Source of the DNA: Prevotella sp.
Lineage (GTDB): Bacteria; Bacteroidota; Bacteroidia; Bacteroidales; Bacteroidaceae
DNA length: 64,000 bases
Direction of reading: 5' to 3'
NCBI GenBank assembly: GCA_017623655.1
Contig: JAGAON010000009.1
Location: 310,001-374,000 of the forward strand
The translations under genes and the position numbers were made by a program. Shown here in pieces: positions 34,717-42,875 of this stretch (within the stretch, counting starts at the first letter, position 1; each line of letters starts with the position of its first letter). The notes below the pieces were generated by a model. It was not told the DNA's origin. It saw nothing but the letters and a program-made list of their open reading frames with translations, and ran no database searches.

Positions 34717-34742
34717 GAGACAATGTCCCGCATCGTCTCTGC
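34717..34742. repeat. Degenerate half of REP-like family R2
   Basis: GAGACAATGTCCCGCATCGTCTC aligns with the second hairpin of the R2 elements, and the bases after it (GCAAACGGACGGAC) align with those after copy 3 at 55870. The rest of the 34552-34914 gap holds a short GGGG/CCCC hairpin near 34640, a terminator and the his promoter. Confidence 0.55.
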
Positions 34743-34801
34743 AAACGGACGGACATACGGCAAACGGAGACGGTATGATAATGGTACGGTCTGTACTTAT
34801 C

Positions 34802-34848
34802 AAATGTCACAAAAACAGCAGTTTTTTGTGACATTTTGCTTTTTTTAT
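34802..34848 (+). terminator. Terminator upstream of the his genes
   Basis: AAATGTCACAAAAA pairs with TTTTTTGTGACATTT (34822-34836) and is followed by TGCTTTTTTT. It ends the binding-protein/TPR transcript and insulates the his promoter just downstream. Confidence 0.85.
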
Positions 34849-34855
34849 CCCATAA

Positions 34856-34887
34856 TTTGGCGTTGTCGAAAAAACTTAGTAACTTTG
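34856..34887 (+). promoter_or_regulatory. Promoter of the his operon
   Basis: TTTG at 34856-34859, a 20-base spacer and TAACTTTG at 34880-34887. The leader before hisH is only about 20 bases, so there is no room for a histidine-codon attenuator. Confidence 0.8.
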
Positions 34888-34914
34888 CACCTTATTAAAA
34901 GACCAAACCATTCA

Positions 34915-35559
34915 ATGAAAGTTTCAATCGTCAAATATAATGCCGGCAACATCTTCAGCGTCATCAACGCCGTGAAACGCATGGGGATAGAGCCGTTGTG
35001 GACTGACAATCCGGAAGAACTCATGTCGTCGGACAGGGTCATTTTCCCCGGACAGGGCGAGGCTCGCAGTGCGATGGAGTATCTGCGCGGGCGCAATCTC
35101 GACCGGGTGATAGCCGACTTACGGCAGCCTGTGCTCGGCATCTGCGTCGGCCAGCAGCTGCTGTGCAGCCACAGCGAGGAGGGAGACACCGACTGCATAG
35201 GCGTGTTCCCCATACAGGTAAGGCGTTTTCAGCCCAACGTGCATGAGGAGAAAGTGCCATGCATGGGGTGGAACTCGCTGGACTTGCGTTTGTCTGACAG
35301 CGGCAATGTGATGCGGACGGCAGACAATGTAAGCCCGTTGTTCGCTGGATTGGGAAAGGAAGACTATGTGTATTTCGTGCATTCGTACTACTGCGAGATG
35401 TGCGACAACACCATAGCCACCGCCGACTACATACTGCCATACAGCGCGGCGTTGCAGAAAGACAACTTCTTCGCCACCCAGTTCCATCCGGAAAAGAGCG
35501 GAGAGGTGGGACGAAAGATACTGCATAACTTCCTCAGTCAGGGCTTTGCCGGGTTTTAG
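34915..35559 (+). CDS. hisH: Imidazole glycerol phosphate synthase, glutaminase subunit
   Basis: A 214-residue class I glutamine amidotransferase. The nucleophile is Cys77 in LGICVGQQLL. The catalytic His-Glu pair lies in FHPEKSG near residue 197. It releases ammonia from glutamine for HisF. The ATG at 34915 is used: a Met 64 codons upstream would put the start ahead of the promoter and translate a terminator hairpin. It is the first gene of a his cluster lacking hisG, hisD, hisC and hisB. Confidence 0.95.
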   Translation: MKVSIVKYNAGNIFSVINAVKRMGIEPLWTDNPEELMSSDRVIFPGQGEARSAMEYLRGRNLDRVIADLRQPVLGICVGQQLLCSHSEEGDTDCIGVFPIQVRRFQPNVHEEKVPCMGWNSLDLRLSDSGNVMRTADNVSPLFAGLGKEDYVYFVHSYYCEMCDNTIATADYILPYSAALQKDNFFATQFHPEKSGEVGRKILHNFLSQGFAGF

Positions 35560-35665
35560 GTTGTAGGGCTCAGATTGACAGGTCACATCGCCAGTGACCG
35601 CATCCTGTTCCAACCCGAAAGACCTTTGCCCCAAAACCTTCAACCATCAAAACCTCAAAGAGAAA

Positions 35666-36394
35666 ATGATAGAACTCATACCGGCCATAGACCTCATCGA
35701 AGGCAAATGCGTGCGCCTTACGAAAGGCGACTATGACAGCAAGAAAATCTACAACGAAGACCCCGTGGCGCAAGCCAAGGAGTTCGAGGCTCTCGGCTTC
35801 AAGCGCCTGCATATCGTTGACCTTGACGGCGCGAAGAGCAAGCATATAGTGAATGACGCGGTGCTGAAAGCCGTGACCGACGCCACAAGCCTCACCGTTG
35901 ATTTCGGCGGAGGCATAAAGACCGAGACGGACATACGCAAGGCTTTCGACGCGGGAGCGGCGATGGTGACCGTAGGTTCGGTGGCGGTGACACAGCCGGA
36001 GATGTTCCTCTCCTGGCTCGACACGTTCGGTGCGGAGCGCATAATACTCGGCGCCGACGTGAGAAACGGCAAGATTAGCATCAACGGATGGAAGGAAGAT
36101 TCCGCCGAAGACCTGCTGCCGTTCCTCAAGACATACATCGACCGCGGAGTAAGAAACGTACTCTGCACGGAGATTTCCAAAGACGGCACGCTGGCGGGAC
36201 CTGCCATTGGCCTCTACGAACGCATCATGGCGGAATATCCGGAGATACACCTCATAGCCTCGGGCGGCGTGTCATGCACGGCGGACATCATGGCTCTGGA
36301 CAGGAAGAACATACCGGCCGTAGTGTTCGGAAAGGCATACTACGAGGGGCGCATCGACCCGGCGGAATTGAAAGACAACCGTATGCTCCCGTAA
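35666..36394 (+). CDS. hisA: ProFAR isomerase
   Basis: A 242-residue (beta-alpha)8 barrel. The catalytic Asp9 is in ELIPAIDLI, with the phosphate-binding repeats DFGGGIKTETDI and IASGGVS, and ISKDGTLAGP (second catalytic region). It converts ProFAR to PRFAR, the substrate of HisHF. The start at 35666 was chosen because the barrel's first strand begins there. Its stop codon TAA (36392-36394) lies inside the first unit of palindrome array E. Confidence 0.95.
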   Translation: MIELIPAIDLIEGKCVRLTKGDYDSKKIYNEDPVAQAKEFEALGFKRLHIVDLDGAKSKHIVNDAVLKAVTDATSLTVDFGGGIKTETDIRKAFDAGAAMVTVGSVAVTQPEMFLSWLDTFGAERIILGADVRNGKISINGWKEDSAEDLLPFLKTYIDRGVRNVLCTEISKDGTLAGPAIGLYERIMAEYPEIHLIASGGVSCTADIMALDRKNIPAVVFGKAYYEGRIDPAELKDNRMLP

Positions 36395-36475
36395 AAGGGT
36401 GCTGATTACCATGTAAAAGAGGCCTGATTACACTGTAATCAGGTGCTGATTGCAAGGTGAAAGGGTGCTGATTGC
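36391..36475. repeat. Palindrome array E (4 units, 85 bp), inside the his operon
   Basis: Units at 36391-36409, 36413-36431, 36435-36453 and 36457-36475 with spacers cat, act, aag. Unit 2 has the rarer core GAGGCCTG. It overlaps the last codons of hisA and lies between hisA and hisF, so unlike the others it is within an operon and will be transcribed. Confidence 0.95.
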
Positions 36476-36577
36476 AACGACTTGCATAACAAGCTGGAAA
36501 ACAAAGGCTTTCAGATACCATGAATGTCGGGAGTCTCTCAGAACTTATAACCCACAACTCAAAACTAAAAAAGAAAC

Positions 36578-37333
36578 GTGTTAGCAAAACGAATCATACC
36601 ATGCCTTGACGTGAAAAACGGCGAGACGGTGAAAGGCACCAACTTCGTCAACCTGCGTTCAGCCGGCGATCCTGTCGAACTCGGACGCGCATACAGCGAG
36701 GCCGGAGCCGATGAGCTGGTGTATCTTGACATCACCGCCTCACACGAGGGGCGCAAGACATTCACCGACATGGTGACGCGCGTGGCGAGGGAGATAAACA
36801 TACCCTTCACCGTCGGCGGCGGAATAAACGCCATAGAGGACGTTGAGCGTATGCTGGCGGCGGGTGCCGACAAGGTGAGCGTCAACAGCGCCGCACTGAG
36901 AAGGCCGGAGTTCATAGACGAGATAGCCTCACACTTCGGGTCGCAGGTGTGCGTGTGCGCCATAGACGCGCGCATGGACGACGACGGATGGCACTGTTAC
37001 GTGAACGGAGGACGTGTACGCGTGGAGCGCACGCTGCTCGACTGGGCAAAGGAAGTGGCAGACCGTGGAGCGGGAGAGATACTCTTCACCTCCATGAACC
37101 ATGACGGCGTGAAGCGGGGATTCGCCAATGAGGCGCTGGCAATGCTGTCAGACGCGCTGCCGATACCAGTCATTGCCAGTGGCGGAGCGGGCAGTAAGGA
37201 GCATTTCCGTGACGTGTTCACCGCGGGCAAGGCCGATGCCGCCCTCGCGGCCTCTGTGTTCCACTTCGGCGAGATACCCGTGCCGGAACTGAAAAAGTGG
37301 CTCAGGGAGGAAGGCGTGACAGTGAGAATATGA
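36578..37333 (+). CDS. hisF: Imidazole glycerol phosphate synthase, cyclase subunit
   Basis: A 251-residue barrel starting with a GTG codon. Catalytic Asp11 lies in [11 protein letters not shown] and the second Asp in CAIDARM (near residue 130). [16 protein letters not shown] and [12 protein letters not shown] are the phosphate sites. It makes IGP and AICAR from PRFAR with ammonia from HisH. It is separated from hisA by 183 bases that hold array E, and it overlaps the hisI start by three bases. Confidence 0.95.
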   Translation: MLAKRIIPCLDVKNGETVKGTNFVNLRSAGDPVELGRAYSEAGADELVYLDITASHEGRKTFTDMVTRVAREINIPFTVGGGINAIEDVERMLAAGADKVSVNSAALRRPEFIDEIASHFGSQVCVCAIDARMDDDGWHCYVNGGRVRVERTLLDWAKEVADRGAGEILFTSMNHDGVKRGFANEALAMLSDALPIPVIASGGAGSKEHFRDVFTAGKADAALAASVFHFGEIPVPELKKWLREEGVTVRI

Positions 37334-37674
37334 TAACCATCAACCCAAAAACCAAGAAGGAAATGAACATAGATTTCAAGAAAGGCGACGGACTTGTGCC
37401 GGCGATAATACAGGATGCGGTGACGAAGAACGTGCTGATGCTCGGCTATATGAACGAGGAGTCATTGGCAAAGACAATGGAAACAAAGAAGGTGACGTTC
37501 TGGAGCCGCTCGCGTAACACCTTGTGGACTAAGGGAGAGACAAGCGGAAACTTCCTTGACCTCATCGACATAAAGGTGGACTGCGACAATGACACCCTGC
37601 TGGTGAAGGTGCATCCGCACGGTCCCGTATGCCATACGGGAACAGATACCTGCTGGGGAGAGGAGAACAAGTAA
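37330..37674 (+). CDS. hisI: Phosphoribosyl-AMP cyclohydrolase
   Basis: A 114-residue HisI. Seen: [37 protein letters not shown], and the zinc/magnesium sites DCDNDTLL and [15 protein letters not shown]. The start at 37330 overlaps the hisF stop (ATGA). An internal Met at 37363 is the alternative. It is a stand-alone enzyme, whereas many Bacteroidetes carry a HisIE fusion; the pyrophosphatase half is encoded separately 22 bases downstream. Confidence 0.93.
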   Translation: MITINPKTKKEMNIDFKKGDGLVPAIIQDAVTKNVLMLGYMNEESLAKTMETKKVTFWSRSRNTLWTKGETSGNFLDLIDIKVDCDNDTLLVKVHPHGPVCHTGTDTCWGEENK

Positions 37675-37696
37675 CGAATAAACATAAAACAGAATA

Positions 37697-38017
37697 ATGG
37701 AAATGGAAGAGAAAAATCCGCTTTTGTTCCTTAGCGAACTGCAAGACTTTATCGAGAAACGCCATGAGGAAATGCCGGAAGGCAGCTATACCACATCACT
37801 TTTCAAGGACGGACTGAACCGTATGGCGCAGAAAGTGGGCGAGGAAGCGCTCGAACTGGTGATAGAAGCCTGCAACGGAACGGACGAGAGAATGATTTAT
37901 GAGGGGTCGGATATGCTTTATCACCTCATAGTACTGCTCACATCCAAGGGGCTGCGCATAGAGGATATGGCGAGAGAGTTGCAGGAACGCCATAACCCGG
38001 GATGGCACAAGCATTAA
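37697..38017 (+). CDS. hisE: Phosphoribosyl-ATP pyrophosphatase
   Basis: A 106-residue all-helical MazG-like HisE. The metal-binding motif is KVGEEALELVIEA followed by EGSDMLYHLIVLL. It converts PR-ATP to PR-AMP, the step before HisI. It directly follows hisI, in the order of the domains in the fused form. It is probably the last his gene of this transcript; ftsE follows after 23 bases. Confidence 0.93.
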   Translation: MEMEEKNPLLFLSELQDFIEKRHEEMPEGSYTTSLFKDGLNRMAQKVGEEALELVIEACNGTDERMIYEGSDMLYHLIVLLTSKGLRIEDMARELQERHNPGWHKH

Positions 38018-38040
38018 GATAACAACCAAAAGACTGCATC

Positions 38041-38727
38041 ATGCTGATAGACTACAAAAACGTTACGGTGAGCCACGATGACGGTGATGTGGTGCTCAGC
38101 GGCGTGAACTTTCATGCCGCCGAGGGGGAGTTCATATATATAATAGGTAAGGTAGGCTCCGGGAAAAGCTCGTTGTTGCGCACCATCTACGGCGAACTGG
38201 AAATAGACGAGGCGGACAAGGCCGCCGTTTTCGGCAGGGACATGATGAAACTGCGCCGCAAGGAGGTGCAGATGCTGCGCCGGGAACTCGGCATAATATT
38301 CCAGGACTTCAAGCTGCTTACGGACCGCTCGGTAAGAAACAATCTCGAATTTGTGCTTAAAGCGACGGGATGGAAGAACAAGGCCGAGAGGGAACAGCGC
38401 ATTGCTGAGGTTCTGAAAGATGTCAGGATGGAGGGAATGGAAGACAAAATGCCGCACGAACTGTCGGGAGGCGAACAGCAACGCATAGCCATCGCACGCT
38501 CATTGCTCAACTCTCCGAAGGTGATTCTGGCCGATGAGCCGACGGGAAACCTTGACCCTGAAACGGCGGACTGCATCATGGGACTGTTCAGGGACATCTC
38601 AGCCACGGGGACGGCAGTGGTCGTTACGACGCACAACATGGCCATGCTGGGCAAGTTTCAGGGCGTAGTGTATCAGTGTAAGGACGGAAAACTGACGGAA
38701 GTAACCGCAGATTACGCCGAAAAGTGA
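38041..38727 (+). CDS. ftsE: Cell division ATP-binding protein FtsE
   Basis: A 228-residue ABC ATPase. Walker A is GKVGSGKSS near residue 38, the Q-loop is IIFQDFKLL, the signature is LSGGEQQRIAIARSLL and Walker B is VILADEPTGNLDPE. The FxLL(T/P)xRSVxxN segment is typical of FtsE. It normally works with the membrane protein FtsX to activate peptidoglycan hydrolases at the septum. No ftsX gene is adjacent, which is common in Bacteroidetes. It appears to be carried on the his-lysC transcript, probably by chance of gene order. Confidence 0.9.
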   Translation: MLIDYKNVTVSHDDGDVVLSGVNFHAAEGEFIYIIGKVGSGKSSLLRTIYGELEIDEADKAAVFGRDMMKLRRKEVQMLRRELGIIFQDFKLLTDRSVRNNLEFVLKATGWKNKAEREQRIAEVLKDVRMEGMEDKMPHELSGGEQQRIAIARSLLNSPKVILADEPTGNLDPETADCIMGLFRDISATGTAVVVTTHNMAMLGKFQGVVYQCKDGKLTEVTADYAEK

Positions 38728-38782
38728 CACCCCTCGCACATATAATAAAAGGTAAAAAGAAAACAACAAAAATACAACAGCA

Positions 38783-40099
38783 ATGAAAGTAATGAAATTT
38801 GGCGGCACTTCCGTAGGCTCTCCGGAGCGTATGCAGGATGTCGCAAAGCTCGTAACAAGGTCAGGAGAGCCTACATTCGTCGTGCTTTCCGCAATGTCCG
38901 GCACCACAAACTCACTGGTTGAGATATCCGATTACCTCTACAAGAAGAACCCGGAAGGCGCACAGGAGGTTATCAATGCGCTGGAAAAGAAGTACATGGG
39001 CCACGTGGAGAAGCTCTATTCAACGGAGGAAATGAAGCAAAAGACGGCGGATTTCCTTAAAAAGGAGTTTGAATATCTGCGTTCTTTCACCAAGGACACG
39101 TTCACTTCATTCGAGGAAAAGATTGTGGTGGCGCAGGGAGAGGTCATGTCCACCAACATGGTTACCAACTACCTCAACGAACAGGGAGTGAAGACCGTAC
39201 TGCTCGATGCGCTCGACTTCATGCGTACCGACAAGAACGCGGAGCCTGACCTCACCTACATCAAGGAGCATCTGGCGGAAGTTATGAAGGCCAACGAGGG
39301 CTACCAGATATACATAACACAGGGATTCGTGTGCAGAAATGCATACGATGAGGTTGACAACCTGCAACGCGGAGGTTCCGACTACACCGCTTCCCTGATA
39401 GGAGCAGCCATGATGGCCGACGAGATTCAGATATGGACGGACATCGACGGAATGCACAATAACGACCCGAGAATCGTTGATCACACCGATGCTGTGCACC
39501 AGCTGAACTTCGAGGAGGCCGCTGAACTGGCCTACTTCGGTGCAAAGATTCTGCATCCCACATGCGTGCAACCGGCTAAGTACGCAGGCATTCCGGTGAG
39601 AATAAAGAACACTATGGACCCGGATGCGGACGGTACGGTAATCGACAACGTGCTGGTGCGCGGCAAGATAAAGGCCGTTGCAGCAAAGGACAACATCACC
39701 GCGATTAAGATTAAGTCGTCACGTATGCTGCTCGCGACAGGCTTCCTGCGCAAGGTTTTCGAGATATTCGAGACCTATAACACGCCGATTGACATGATAA
39801 CGACTTCCGAGGTGGGTGTAAGTGTAAGCATAGACAAGGACACACACCTTACGAAAATCATGGATGAGCTTAAGAAATACGGCACGGTAACGGTGGATAC
39901 GGATATGTGTATCATCTGTGTCGTGGGCGACCTGGATTGGAGTAACGTCGGCTTTGAGACACTCGTGACGGAGGCTATGGCCAACATTCCGGTACGCATG
40001 ATTTCCTACGGCGGCTCAAACTACAACATCTCGTTCCTCATCCGTGAGGCGGACAAGAAGAGAGCGTTGCAGAATCTTTCCGCAAAACTGTTCAACTGA
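38783..40099 (+). CDS. lysC: Aspartate kinase
   Basis: A 438-residue monofunctional aspartokinase. Seen: VMKFGGTSVGSPERM (ATP site) at the N-terminus, QRGGSDYTASLIGAA, DIDGMHNNDPRI, then two C-terminal ACT domains (about 300-438) with the region ITTSEVGVSVSIDK that binds the lysine effector in homologues. It makes aspartyl phosphate, the first step to lysine, threonine and methionine. With lysA directly downstream it is probably the lysine-sensitive isozyme (inference). Confidence 0.94.
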   Translation: MKVMKFGGTSVGSPERMQDVAKLVTRSGEPTFVVLSAMSGTTNSLVEISDYLYKKNPEGAQEVINALEKKYMGHVEKLYSTEEMKQKTADFLKKEFEYLRSFTKDTFTSFEEKIVVAQGEVMSTNMVTNYLNEQGVKTVLLDALDFMRTDKNAEPDLTYIKEHLAEVMKANEGYQIYITQGFVCRNAYDEVDNLQRGGSDYTASLIGAAMMADEIQIWTDIDGMHNNDPRIVDHTDAVHQLNFEEAAELAYFGAKILHPTCVQPAKYAGIPVRIKNTMDPDADGTVIDNVLVRGKIKAVAAKDNITAIKIKSSRMLLATGFLRKVFEIFETYNTPIDMITTSEVGVSVSIDKDTHLTKIMDELKKYGTVTVDTDMCIICVVGDLDWSNVGFETLVTEAMANIPVRMISYGGSNYNISFLIREADKKRALQNLSAKLFN

Positions 40100-40105
40100 T
40101 AACGT

Positions 40106-40146
40106 GACACCTCTGCCTTTACCCTATGGTATAAGGCAGAGGTGTC
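40106..40146 (+). terminator. Long perfect hairpin between lysC and lysA
   Basis: Nearly perfect 18-base arms meet at a 4-base loop (CTAT); the arms contain CACCTCTGCCTT and its complement. No T-run follows, so it is not a classic terminator. It may reduce read-through into lysA or protect the 3' end of the upstream transcript. Confidence 0.55.
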
Positions 40147-40186
40147 GCGCAAATACACAAACAACACAAATAATAAGATACAGAAC

Positions 40187-41329
40187 ATGGCTTTCCCGAT
40201 AGAGAAATTCAAAGATATTGAGACGCCTTTCTATTACTATGACAAGGCGTTGCTGTGCAAGACCCTTGACACTATCAAGGCGGAACTGGCGCAACACCCG
40301 GACTATCACCTGCACTATGCGATAAAGGCAAACGCCAACATCGACGTGCTCCGTGAGATACAGAAGGCCGGTTTCGGCGTAGATTGCGTGAGCGGAGGCG
40401 AGATACAGCAGGCTCTTGACGCCGGATTCGACGCCGGCAAGATTGTCTATGCAGGAGTAGGCAAGGGAGACTGGGAGATAAACCTCGGCCTTGACGCCGG
40501 CATCTTCTGCTTCAACGTGGAGTCACTTGAAGAGTTGGAGATAATAAACGAGCTTGCAGGAGCAAAGAAGAAGGTAGCGAAAGTATGCTTCCGGATAAAC
40601 CCTAACGTCGGCGCCCACACTCATGCCAACATCACTACGGGCTTGTCTGAAAACAAGTTCGGCATTGCCATGGAGGACATGGAGACCGCAATACAAGCGG
40701 CTTTGAGGCTGGACAACATCGAGTTCATCGGCCTTCACTTCCATATCGGCTCGCAGATATTGGAGATGGGGGACTTCGAGGCGCTGGCGGCACGCATCAA
40801 CGAACTGCAAGACCGTCTGGAGGAGCAGGGCGTAACGATGCAGGTCATCAACGTGGGAGGAGGTCTCGGCATTGCATACGATGACCCAGACGGAAAGCCT
40901 GTGCCTAACTTCAAGGCGTATTTCGACACATACGCCAGGAACATCAGCCTGCGCAAGGGGCAGCAGATGCACTTCGAACTTGGACGTGCGGTAGTGGGTC
41001 AGATGGGTTCGCTTATCACCCGCGTGCTGTATGTGAAGCAGGCCCACGTCAAGAAGTTCGTGATTGTCGATGCAGGAATGAGCGACTTGATACGTCCGGC
41101 ACTGTATGACGCGCACCATGAGATACAGAACCTCACCGGCACAGGGGCAGAGGAGACATACGACGTGGTTGGTCCGATATGCGAATCGAGCGATGTGTTC
41201 GGCAAGGGAGAGACACTTCCCGCCTGCCGTCGCGGCGACATAATGGCCATTCGTTCCGCCGGAGCGTATGGAGAGATAATGGCTTGCAGGTACAACTGCC
41301 GCAAATTGCCGAAGGGTTACCTGTTCTGA
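40187..41329 (+). CDS. lysA: Diaminopimelate decarboxylase
   Basis: A 380-residue fold III PLP enzyme. The PLP lysine is Lys47 in YAIKANAN, followed by HIGSQI, NVGGGLGI, ELGRAVV and the catalytic CESSD motif (GPICESSDVFGKGE). It converts meso-diaminopimelate to lysine. The start at 40187 was chosen because it fits the family; an in-frame Met at 40142 lies in the hairpin. It serves the same pathway as lysC, 87 bases upstream. Confidence 0.94.
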   Translation: MAFPIEKFKDIETPFYYYDKALLCKTLDTIKAELAQHPDYHLHYAIKANANIDVLREIQKAGFGVDCVSGGEIQQALDAGFDAGKIVYAGVGKGDWEINLGLDAGIFCFNVESLEELEIINELAGAKKKVAKVCFRINPNVGAHTHANITTGLSENKFGIAMEDMETAIQAALRLDNIEFIGLHFHIGSQILEMGDFEALAARINELQDRLEEQGVTMQVINVGGGLGIAYDDPDGKPVPNFKAYFDTYARNISLRKGQQMHFELGRAVVGQMGSLITRVLYVKQAHVKKFVIVDAGMSDLIRPALYDAHHEIQNLTGTGAEETYDVVGPICESSDVFGKGETLPACRRGDIMAIRSAGAYGEIMACRYNCRKLPKGYLF

Positions 41330-41337
41330 CTTTAATT

Positions 41338-41410
41338 TATAATGTAAAATCTATAATTTATAATTAGCCGATTATAAATTATACATGCTCAATTATACAT
41401 TAAAAAGACT
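41338..41410. repeat. AT-rich spacer repeat (copy 1)
   Basis: Consists of overlapping ATTTATAAT/ATTATAAAT words in both orientations (for example TATAATTTATAATTA). A related block is at 44040-44120. Similar low-complexity spacers are common in Bacteroidetes. It includes the ATG at 41385 of the following frame, which is a reason to prefer the later start. Confidence 0.5.
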
Positions 41411-41414
41411 GCTA

Positions 41415-42569
41415 ATGTCATTGCATTTAATAATATACGCAGCGGGGTTGCTGGTGCTTGCACTGGCAGCTCCGCTGTTTTCGCCTTTTTTCAGGAAGGT
41501 AAGGGAGGAGGAAACCGCGGCTGATGACGCTTCATATCCAGCGGTCTTGCCTCCGGTTTCGGTAGTGCTGACGGCTCATGACAGTTCCTACCATTTGGCA
41601 AAGGTACTGCCTAAGCTGCTGGAACAGCAATATCCGGGAGACTTTCAGGTCATCGTCGTCATTGACAAAAGCGACAGCGAGTCCGAGGATGTGCTCAAGC
41701 GGCACGGGGAAAACCAACACCTTTACTACACGATGCTGCCTGAAACGTCACGTTATCTCAGCCGCAAGAAACTCGGGATAACGCTCGGCATACGTGCCGC
41801 CAAGCACGATTGGGTGCTGGTGACGGACGTCCACAGCGTTCCGTCTTCGGAAAATTGGCTCGCAAACATGACCCGCCACTGTTCCGACGAGGCGAACATG
41901 GTGCTCGGACTGTCGCTGTACGGCGATGACACCCCGGCCTATTTCCGTTACGAACAACTGCGCACCATGCTCTATTACCTGCGTATGGCGCAGCAGGACA
42001 CGGCTTTCTGCACTAACCAGTCGGTCGTAATGCTACGTAAAAGCGAGTTCTTCGCGGAGAACGGGTTTCGGGGCAATCTGGAATTTGCCCGCGCCGAGTT
42101 TGAATTTCTGGTCAACAAATTCGCGGGAAAAGGCACCTGCGCTTTGGCGATAGAACCGGAAGCGAGGATGACGGCCATGAAACCGTCAGACAAACGGTGG
42201 CGCATGAGGCGGCTGTTTGCCATCGACGCTTTCCGCAGCCTGCGGCGTTCTTTCCGTTTCAAGATGCTGTTCCGCACGGACTTGGCCGTGATGCACGCTT
42301 TTAATCTGCTTACATTGGCAACCGTTGTCATGGCGGCCTTCATGCTCCCGGCTTCTGACGGCATGGTGCTGATGGCCTCGGCGGTATTGTCATGGATAAT
42401 ATCCAACGTGGAAAGATACATCATCTATCGTCCGGCATTGCGCTATTACCGTTGCGTAAGCCCCGCCATGGCTATTATGACGGACTGGACCATCTCGCTG
42501 CGCAACATGATACTGCGTGTCAGATACGCCTTTTCCGACAAGAATGACTTTATAACCCACAAGCTGTAA
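41415..42569 (+). CDS. Membrane-anchored GT2 glycosyltransferase
   Basis: A 384-residue protein (394 if the ATG at 41385 is used). An N-terminal hydrophobic helix (MSLHLIIYAAGLLVLALAAPLF) precedes the GT-A domain with VSVVLTAHDSSYHLAKVL, IVVIDKSDSES and WVLVTDVHSVPSS (DxH in place of DxD). Two further hydrophobic segments follow near the C-terminus. This is the architecture of processive or lipid-sugar GT2 enzymes. The DVH motif is slightly unusual but occurs in the family. Its acceptor is unknown; the next gene is also glycosyltransferase-like. Confidence 0.85.
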   Translation: MSLHLIIYAAGLLVLALAAPLFSPFFRKVREEETAADDASYPAVLPPVSVVLTAHDSSYHLAKVLPKLLEQQYPGDFQVIVVIDKSDSESEDVLKRHGENQHLYYTMLPETSRYLSRKKLGITLGIRAAKHDWVLVTDVHSVPSSENWLANMTRHCSDEANMVLGLSLYGDDTPAYFRYEQLRTMLYYLRMAQQDTAFCTNQSVVMLRKSEFFAENGFRGNLEFARAEFEFLVNKFAGKGTCALAIEPEARMTAMKPSDKRWRMRRLFAIDAFRSLRRSFRFKMLFRTDLAVMHAFNLLTLATVVMAAFMLPASDGMVLMASAVLSWIISNVERYIIYRPALRYYRCVSPAMAIMTDWTISLRNMILRVRYAFSDKNDFITHKL

Positions 42570-42611
42570 CCATCTTTTTACATGACAGCAGACGGAAAAC
42601 CGTAAGCCGTC

Positions 42612-42650
42612 CCATAACCGCTTGGCAATCAGCGGTAAAGAAACACAAAC
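42612..42650. repeat. Conserved flank next to array F
   Basis: CATAACCGCTTGGCAATCAG... matches the flank of array B in about two-thirds of positions and lies at the same distance from the first unit. Confidence 0.5.
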
Positions 42651-42735
42651 GCAATCAGCACCTGATTACCTCGCAATCAGGTGCTGATTACAGTGTAAAC
42701 AGGCCTCTTTCACGATGCAATCAGCACCCTTTTAC
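42651..42735. repeat. Palindrome array F (4 units, 85 bp)
   Basis: Units at 42651-42669, 42673-42691, 42695-42713 and 42717-42735 with spacers ctc, agt, gat. It mixes all core types: CAC, GTG, GCC and CAC in order. It sits in the 306-base gap between the two glycosyltransferase-like genes. After it come only the promoter near 42845 and AT-rich bases. Confidence 0.95.
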
Positions 42736-42844
42736 CTGAGCGGCCGTTACCGGTTCTTTCCGGAAGGTATATTTTAATCGCGGGGAGGTATGTTTTTTTT
42801 GTTATTTTTCTGTGTCAGATGACTGTTTGTTGGATATTATTTAT

Positions 42845-42852
42845 TAACTTTG
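42845..42852 (+). promoter_or_regulatory. -7 element for the glycosyltransferase-like gene
   Basis: TAACTTTG, 24 bases before the TTG start. No well-spaced -33 is seen, although TTTG occurs at 42826. Confidence 0.55.
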
Positions 42853-42875
42853 CAGAAGAATAACAAAGCGTAAAA

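Noticed and set aside
34723-34914. N-terminal extension of HisH
   Set aside because: The extra 64 codons run through a terminator and upstream of the TAACTTTG promoter at 34880; the family start is at 34915.
40106-40146. Lysine riboswitch upstream of lysA
   Set aside because: The element is a single long hairpin of about 41 bases, far smaller than the five-helix lysine riboswitch, and it lacks the conserved core.
42695-42713. A break in the array format at array F unit 3
   Set aside because: The unit looks irregular (GGCCTCTTTCAC) but keeps the 19-bp length and phase; it is the complement of the GAGGCCTG unit seen in arrays E and I, so it is a regular variant.
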